Below are positions 59,400 to 64,000 of a stretch of 64,000 nucleotides of DNA, one piece after another. The stretch's first letter is position 1. Every line of letters begins with the position of its first letter. The position numbers and the translations under genes are program-made. The DNA comes from SM23-28-2 sp964512285 (lineage in GTDB: Bacteria > Chloroflexota > Dehalococcoidia > SM23-28-2), in NCBI GenBank assembly GCA_964512285.1, contig CAZEJO010000001.1, positions 45,244 through 109,243 on the forward strand, written 5' to 3'. The notes beneath the pieces were generated by a model, which made no database searches, had not been told where the DNA came from, and saw only the letters and a program-made list of their open reading frames with translations.

Positions 59400-60986
59400 T
59401 TGGTGGCCGCAAAGGTTCTGGTCTGTGACCCGATAGCTGAGGACGGCGTCAAGACGCTGGAGGAGTCCGGCGCGCAGGTGGACGTGCGTCTCGGTATGTC
59501 GCCCGAGGAACTGATCTCTGCCATCGGCGAGTACGATGCCGTCGTTGTCCGCAGCGAGACGAAGATACCAGCGGATGCTATCGCAGCGGCCAAGAAGCTT
59601 CAGATCATCGGGCGGGCCGGGATCGGCGTGGACAACATCGATGTGGATGCCGCCACGCAGCGGGGCGTCCTGGTGGTTAACGCTCCCACCGGCAACATCA
59701 TCTCGGCGGTTGAGCATACGATCGCCCTGATGCTGGCTCTGGCGCGCAACATCCCCCAGGCCAACGCCACTCTCAGGGGTGGCAAGTGGGATCGCAAGCG
59801 CTTCATGGGGGTAGAGCTGCGAGGCAAGACGCTGGGGATCATTGGTGTCGGTCAGGTAGGCTCGGAGGTAGCGCGGCGAGCGCGGGGGTTGGAGATGCAG
59901 GTCGTGGGCCATGACCCCTTCCTGTCGGAAGAGCGGGCGCGCGTTCTGGGAGTGAAGATGGTCTCGCTGGAGGATCTGCTTCGCGAATCGGACTTCGTTG
60001 GCGTTCACACAACCCTCAGCGAGGGGACGCGGGGCCTCATTGGTGCCGAGCAGTTGGCCATGATGAAGCCCAGCGCGCGCATCATCAACACCGCCCGCGG
60101 CGGCATCATCGATGAAGAGGCGCTCTACGAGGCGGTTGAAGAGGGCCGCATCGCTGGGGCGGCGGTCGATGTTTTCAGCAAAGAGCCAGCGGTGGGCAAC
60201 AAGCTCACGGAGAGCGATCGCATCGTGGTGACCCCGCACCTGGGGGCATCTACCGCTGAGGCCCAGGAGCGGGTGGCTGTGGATGTGGCAAAGGAGATCA
60301 TCGCCCACCTCAAGGGCGAGCCCGTGCGCTACGCTGTCAATGCTCCTCTCATCCCGCCGGAGACGCTCTCGTTCCTGGCGCCGTATACCGACGTGGCGGT
60401 GAAGACAGGGCTGCTTGCCCAGCAGTTGTGCGAAGGGCAACTAAAGGACGTTCAGATAGAGTACGCGGGGGAGATCGGCCAGCACGACGTGACGCTCCTG
60501 AAGGTGGCGGTTATCCGGGGATTGCTGTCGTCCATCAGCGAGGAACCGGTGAATATCGTCAACGCCGAGCTCGTCGCTCAGAGGCGAGGCTTGAGCATCG
60601 TCGAGCGTAAGGGCCCCTCGCACGAGATGTACAGCAACCTGGTGAGCGTGCGGGTCACTACCAGCGCCGGCGAGACTACCGTCTCGACCACGCTGGCGCA
60701 CGACGGCGCGCACGTCGTCCTGGTGAATGACTACTGGGTGGACATACCGCCGAGCGAGGGCTATCTGCTGGTCTGCGAGAACCAGGACCAGCCGGGGATG
60801 ATCGGTGCTTTAGGTACGCTGCTGGGCGACTTCAATGTGAACGTCAGCTTCATGAACGTGGGCCGCCACGAGCGGCGTGGCTCGGCGCTCATGGTGTTGG
60901 CGCTGGACGAGGCGCTGACGGGCGAGCAGATCAAGAAGGTTCAGGAGATATCCGGTGTCTTCTCGGCGCGGCTGGTGCGGCTGTAG
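59400..60986 (+). CDS. serA: D-3-phosphoglycerate dehydrogenase with ASB and ACT domains
   Basis: This ~528-residue enzyme is the first step in serine synthesis. It has VLVCDPIAEDGVKTLEESG, the NAD-binding LGIIGVGQVGSEVARRA, the active-site INTARGGIIDEEALYEAVE with EAQERVAVDVAKEIIA, the intervening ASB domain, and a C-terminal ACT domain (NQDQPGMIGALGTLLGDFNVN) that commonly binds serine for feedback control. Starts at TTG 59400 or GTG 59403 fit best; the first is preceded by GAGAGGGT. It overlaps or nearly touches the aminotransferase stop, so both are made from one mRNA. Confidence 0.95.
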   Translation: MVAAKVLVCDPIAEDGVKTLEESGAQVDVRLGMSPEELISAIGEYDAVVVRSETKIPADAIAAAKKLQIIGRAGIGVDNIDVDAATQRGVLVVNAPTGNIISAVEHTIALMLALARNIPQANATLRGGKWDRKRFMGVELRGKTLGIIGVGQVGSEVARRARGLEMQVVGHDPFLSEERARVLGVKMVSLEDLLRESDFVGVHTTLSEGTRGLIGAEQLAMMKPSARIINTARGGIIDEEALYEAVEEGRIAGAAVDVFSKEPAVGNKLTESDRIVVTPHLGASTAEAQERVAVDVAKEIIAHLKGEPVRYAVNAPLIPPETLSFLAPYTDVAVKTGLLAQQLCEGQLKDVQIEYAGEIGQHDVTLLKVAVIRGLLSSISEEPVNIVNAELVAQRRGLSIVERKGPSHEMYSNLVSVRVTTSAGETTVSTTLAHDGAHVVLVNDYWVDIPPSEGYLLVCENQDQPGMIGALGTLLGDFNVNVSFMNVGRHERRGSALMVLALDEALTGEQIKKVQEISGVFSARLVRL

Positions 60987-62312
60987 CTAGTCGTCCAGGC
61001 GGTTGATGACCAGGCCTGTGGCCAGCTTGGGGTAGAAGAAGGTTGTCTTGGGCGGCATGCGCTGGCCAGCGTCGGCGACGGTCAGCATCCTGTCGACGGG
61101 TACAGGGTTGAGGAGGAAGGCAGCGGAGTAGCGGCCCGCCTGTACCTCTTGCCAGGCTTTGTCGGCGTCCGGCGTTATGGCGACGGAGCCTCCTTCCTCG
61201 ATGCGTTTGGGTTCTACCCCGAGGCTCGTTCTCAGGAGAGCGAATTCAAGGACGGCGACGTCCAGGGTGCGCCACTGGCTGGGGCATTCGGGGCAGGAGC
61301 GGGCAACCAGACCATCGGAGTCTTCTGTGGTCAGCAGGAAGAGCCGCTCGTCTGGCCAGCACAGGCCGATGGCGCTCGCTGACTTGCCACGCTCGGCCAT
61401 CAGCTCCAGCAGTCGATGTGGCGCGGGCTCGTCGTGGCCCTGCGTGGGCGTTACCTCCTCCACCGTCAGGTATTGCCGCAGACGTTCCAATACGCTGTCG
61501 TCAACCTGAGGCAACTGCACCAGGCGGTGGATGGGCAGGATCAGCAGGCCCGGGTCCTCGGCGGCGGTGAGGCCGGCTAGGAAGAAGTTCTCCGCCTCGT
61601 GGCCCGTCCAGGAGGGGGCGGCCGCCCGCCGCTCGTCGCGATAGGCCAGGGCCGTCTCGTAGCGGTGGTGGCCATCGGCGATGTAGAGGGTAGCGGGCGC
61701 AAGCTGTTGTTCCAGCCATCGCTGCAGTTTCTCTTCGCTGAGCGGCCAGAGGGTGTGCCTTTCATTGGTGGCCTCGGCGACCGCCGCGGGGCTTCGGCCG
61801 CTTGTGGCGTTCTGCAAGGCGCTGCTGATGGCCCCCTGCGGATCGCGGTAGAGGGCGAAGATGGGGCTGGTGTTGGCACGACAAGCCCTCAGGAGGCGGA
61901 GGCGGTCCTCCTTGGGGCGAGACATAGTGTGCTCGTGGGGGCGGATGGTTCCCTTGGCCCAGTCCTCCAGGCCAACTCGCGTGAGCAGGGTGCGGCGGCG
62001 ATAGCGCGCTCCGGCGTGCTCGAACTCCTGGTCGTAGACGTAGAATGCCGGTCTGTCATCCTGCACGAGGACGCCGGAGTCTAACCACTGGGCCAGGGTA
62101 ACCGCGGCCCGCGTGTAGGAGTTGTTCTGCTCGCTGTCGTCGGCATGGGCTTCGCCGTACTCGATGCGTACGATGTTATGCGGGCTCCTGGCGTGGAGGG
62201 CTCGCTGCTCAGCAGGGGAGATGATATCGTAGGGGGGCGCGATCACTCTGGCCAGGTCATCGACCTGGCCAGGGTTGTAACGAAGGCCGCGAAATGGGCG
62301 TATCTCTGTCAA
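60987..62312 (-). CDS. DUF1015 family protein
   Basis: The 441-residue protein starts at a TTG with AGGAG five bases upstream, giving LTEIRPFRGLRYNPGQVDD, with VIAPPYDIISPAEQRALHA next. These, and the central IADGHHRYETALAYRDE motif, match the DUF1015 family. Its function is not known to me. It is placed beside serA, as I recall in other bacteria, but on the opposite strand and convergent. Histidines in the GHHRYE motif suggest a catalytic or metal role. Confidence 0.85.
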   Translation of the reverse strand: MTEIRPFRGLRYNPGQVDDLARVIAPPYDIISPAEQRALHARSPHNIVRIEYGEAHADDSEQNNSYTRAAVTLAQWLDSGVLVQDDRPAFYVYDQEFEHAGARYRRRTLLTRVGLEDWAKGTIRPHEHTMSRPKEDRLRLLRACRANTSPIFALYRDPQGAISSALQNATSGRSPAAVAEATNERHTLWPLSEEKLQRWLEQQLAPATLYIADGHHRYETALAYRDERRAAAPSWTGHEAENFFLAGLTAAEDPGLLILPIHRLVQLPQVDDSVLERLRQYLTVEEVTPTQGHDEPAPHRLLELMAERGKSASAIGLCWPDERLFLLTTEDSDGLVARSCPECPSQWRTLDVAVLEFALLRTSLGVEPKRIEEGGSVAITPDADKAWQEVQAGRYSAAFLLNPVPVDRMLTVADAGQRMPPKTTFFYPKLATGLVINRLDD

Positions 62313-62493
62313 GGGAACTCCTGGGCAGATGATAGCGTAATCCCTGGGCTTGGGTAAAGGGTCGACGGCCGTTGATCGTGCGAGTCTTGGGCCGCTAGAA
62401 TGGCCCTGCCTCGGCCTGCGGCGGGCCAGCCTGGGGCTGATGCCGACAGGCGGGCGCAAGACAGCAAGAGATGCTTCGATCAGGGGGCTCAGC

Positions 62494-62817
62494 GTGCGCT
62501 ATCGGTGTACTTTCTGCCAAATCGCTTCCCACGAGGCGGAGGCGGAGATCCTGTACGAGGACGACGAGGTGATGGTGATTCGCAATCTCTTGCATTGGGC
62601 GCCGGTGATGCTCTTGGTCGTCCCCAAGCGGCACGTCACTCAAGAGGAGCTGTGGCGGAACATGGGCCGGGTAGGGGAGATCGCCGTGCGTATGGGGCAG
62701 GAGCACTGCCCGGGCGGCTTCCGCTTGGTCTCTAACTTCGGCGTCGACGCGATGCAGAGCCAGCAGCACGGCCACGTGCACATCCTGGGGGGCACGTTCC
62801 TGGGAGAGTACGGCTAG
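62494..62817 (+). CDS. HIT family protein (histidine triad)
   Basis: This 107-residue protein has the HIT motif HGHVHILGG (His-x-His-x-His) and the N-terminal YRCTFCQIAS with two cysteines that may bind zinc. HIT proteins of this size hydrolyse nucleoside phosphoramidates or dinucleotides. The GTG start at 62494 is chosen because AGGGGG lies eight to thirteen bases upstream and because it places the first strand at the expected length. Its end overlaps the RNase PH gene by four bases (tail to tail). Confidence 0.85.
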   Translation: MRYRCTFCQIASHEAEAEILYEDDEVMVIRNLLHWAPVMLLVVPKRHVTQEELWRNMGRVGEIAVRMGQEHCPGGFRLVSNFGVDAMQSQQHGHVHILGGTFLGEYG

Positions 62818-63557
62818 GGATCGATTATATCGATCTCGGCCAGAGCGCTCTTCTGAGCCTCGAACAGGCGGCGGATGCCTGTCTCAGCCAGGTTCAGCAG
62901 CTCGTTCATGGCCTGGCGGCTGAAGGGATGACTCTCGCCTGTGCCCTGCACTTCCACCAATTCGCCGTCGGCGGTCATCACCGCGTTGAAGTCGACCTCC
63001 GCGCGGGCGTCCTCATCGTAGCAGAGGTCGAGCATCGGCACGCCGTCGACCACGCCGGCGCTGGTTGCGGCTACGGGGCAGCGCAGGGGCATGGAAGCGA
63101 TGTCTTCGCGCTGGAGCAGCAGCTCGCAGGCCTGGCGCAGGGCGACGTAGGCGCCGGTGATCGCAGCGGTGCGGGTGCCGCCGTCGGCCTGGATGACGTC
63201 GCAGTCGACTGTGAGGGTGCGCTCGCCGAGGAGGTCGAGCTTGGTGACGGCGCGCAGGGAGCGGCCGATGATCCGCTGGACCTCGTGGGTGCGGGCGCCG
63301 ACACGGCCGAGGGCGGCCTCGCGGGGGCTGCGGGTATTGGTGGAGCGAGGGAGCATGCCGTACTCGGCGGTGACCCAGCCGGAGCCGGAGCCGCGGAGGA
63401 AGGGCGGGAGCCTGTTCTCGACGCTGACGGCGCAGAGGACGATGGTCTGTCCCATCTCGATGAGGGCTGAGCCCTCGGCGTGGGCTAGGTAGTTGGGGGT
63501 GATGCGCACCTGGCGCATGTGGTCGGGCTGGCGGCCATCGGGGCGCAGGGATGTCAT
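62814..63557 (-). CDS. rph: Ribonuclease PH
   Basis: This 247-residue enzyme trims tRNA 3' ends by phosphorolysis. It has MTSLRPDGRQPDHMRQVRI, SGSGWVTAEYGMLPRSTNTR (phosphate and RNA binding), VTKLDLLGERTLTVDCDVIQ, DGGTRTAAITGAYVAL, and a C-terminal VEVQGTGESHPFSRQAMN. All expected catalytic arginines and aspartates are present. The end is convergent with the HIT gene. Confidence 0.96.
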   Translation of the reverse strand: MTSLRPDGRQPDHMRQVRITPNYLAHAEGSALIEMGQTIVLCAVSVENRLPPFLRGSGSGWVTAEYGMLPRSTNTRSPREAALGRVGARTHEVQRIIGRSLRAVTKLDLLGERTLTVDCDVIQADGGTRTAAITGAYVALRQACELLLQREDIASMPLRCPVAATSAGVVDGVPMLDLCYDEDARAEVDFNAVMTADGELVEVQGTGESHPFSRQAMNELLNLAETGIRRLFEAQKSALAEIDIIDP

Positions 63558-63678
63558 AGCGATATCACCAGGGGGAAGTATAGCACGAAGCGAGGCCCTG
63601 GAGGGTGGGGGTCACTACTTCTGCTGGGCGTGCAACGCCAGGCTCGCCGAAGCGTCTATTTCTTGTGAGAGAGAAACG

Positions 63679-63984
63679 ATGGGCAGGGTTCAACTGCTTG
63701 CGGTAGTTGTCTTAGCGCTGGCTCTTGCCGCCTGTGGCGAACAGGCGGGCAGTCAGGAGGCGAGCACTCCGGACGCTTTCTCTTCTTCCGTCACGCCGAT
63801 GACGCCAACTCAGGCATCGCAGGGTGACGGTGAATGCGACCGCCGCTCCTATCCCGACGTTTGCATTCCACCATCCCCTCCGGACTTGGACTGTGGCGAT
63901 ATTATATACAGAAGATTCAAAGTCCTACCGCCCGACCCTCACGGGTTCGACGGCGATAACGATGGGATCGGGTGCGAGAGTTAG
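63679..63984 (+). CDS. Small lipoprotein with Excalibur-like calcium-binding domain
   Basis: This 101-residue protein has a lipoprotein signal (LALALAACGEQ), a short low-complexity spacer, then CDRRSYPDVCIPPSPPDLDC and FDGDNDGIGCES. The D-x-D-N-D-G-x-G-C pattern and paired cysteines resemble the Excalibur domain found on bacterial surface proteins and nuclease tails. It probably binds calcium and is displayed on the cell surface. GAGAG lies upstream of the ATG. The remainder of the window to 64000 holds no further gene. Confidence 0.75.
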   Translation: MGRVQLLAVVVLALALAACGEQAGSQEASTPDAFSSSVTPMTPTQASQGDGECDRRSYPDVCIPPSPPDLDCGDIIYRRFKVLPPDPHGFDGDNDGIGCES

Positions 63985-64000
63985 AGAAGAGCGCGGGGCT

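Overview
This 64 kb window is a GC-rich bacterial chromosome fragment. Its gene content fits a Chloroflexota (Dehalococcoidia/SAR202-like) lineage, probably from a metagenome assembly. That placement is an inference from three things: acyl-CoA dehydrogenases and ligases, F420 biosynthesis genes and a siroheme-dependent heme pathway occurring together; AT-rich sigma70-type promoters set in GC-rich DNA; and general protein resemblance. No rRNA or other taxonomic marker is present. A 100-N scaffold gap near the left end is flanked by a 55-bp identical overlap, which marks it as an assembly artefact.

Left end (0-8 kb): the 3' end of asd; a broken CHASE2 sensor joined to the C-terminal part of a secreted two-repeat protein; a nitroreductase; an acetyl-CoA synthetase with a second acyl-CoA ligase; a bacterial VLRF1-type release-factor-like protein; and a lipoprotein resembling the SecD periplasmic domain.

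Heme block (8.1-18.3 kb, minus strand): a tightly packed operon appears to encode every step from glutamyl-tRNA to heme b by the alternative siroheme (Ahb) route. In order of transcription it holds precorrin-2 dehydrogenase, hemA, hemC, a cobA-hemD fusion, hemB, ahbD, ahbC, and a three-part fusion of two siroheme-decarboxylase (Ahb) domains with HemL.

Middle (18.5-34.4 kb): a radical SAM enzyme, an aldo/keto reductase, a ClC channel, a glycerophosphodiesterase and a PAC2 protein. Then comes a tungsten-type aldehyde:ferredoxin oxidoreductase flanked by four paralogous substrate-binding lipoproteins without any permease or ATPase. An HD-GYP protein and an acyl-CoA dehydrogenase follow.

Glycyl radical cluster (35.2-40.7 kb): a glycyl radical enzyme, an acyl-CoA dehydrogenase, a glycyl radical activase and a flavin-binding split-barrel protein are packed in one transcription unit under an extended -10 promoter. 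The substrate is unknown.

Right half (40.7-64 kb): a PAS/GAF/GGDEF-like sensor, a CAU-anticodon tRNA, a Nudix hydrolase, a zinc-ribbon protein, three orphan genes (44.6-47.1 kb), rarA, and an F420 group (FbiB-like reductase, cofC, cofD). After these come mutS2, a GIY-YIG nuclease, a MEMO1-AMMECR1 fusion, selA, an aminotransferase-serA pair beside a DUF1015 gene, a HIT protein, RNase PH and a small Excalibur-like lipoprotein. Hairpin repeats with compensating stems and a shared loop are scattered at 43.3, 50.1, 54.3 and 54.8 kb. One of them encodes the last residues and stop codon of the GIY-YIG nuclease, which suggests a REPIN-like element system.
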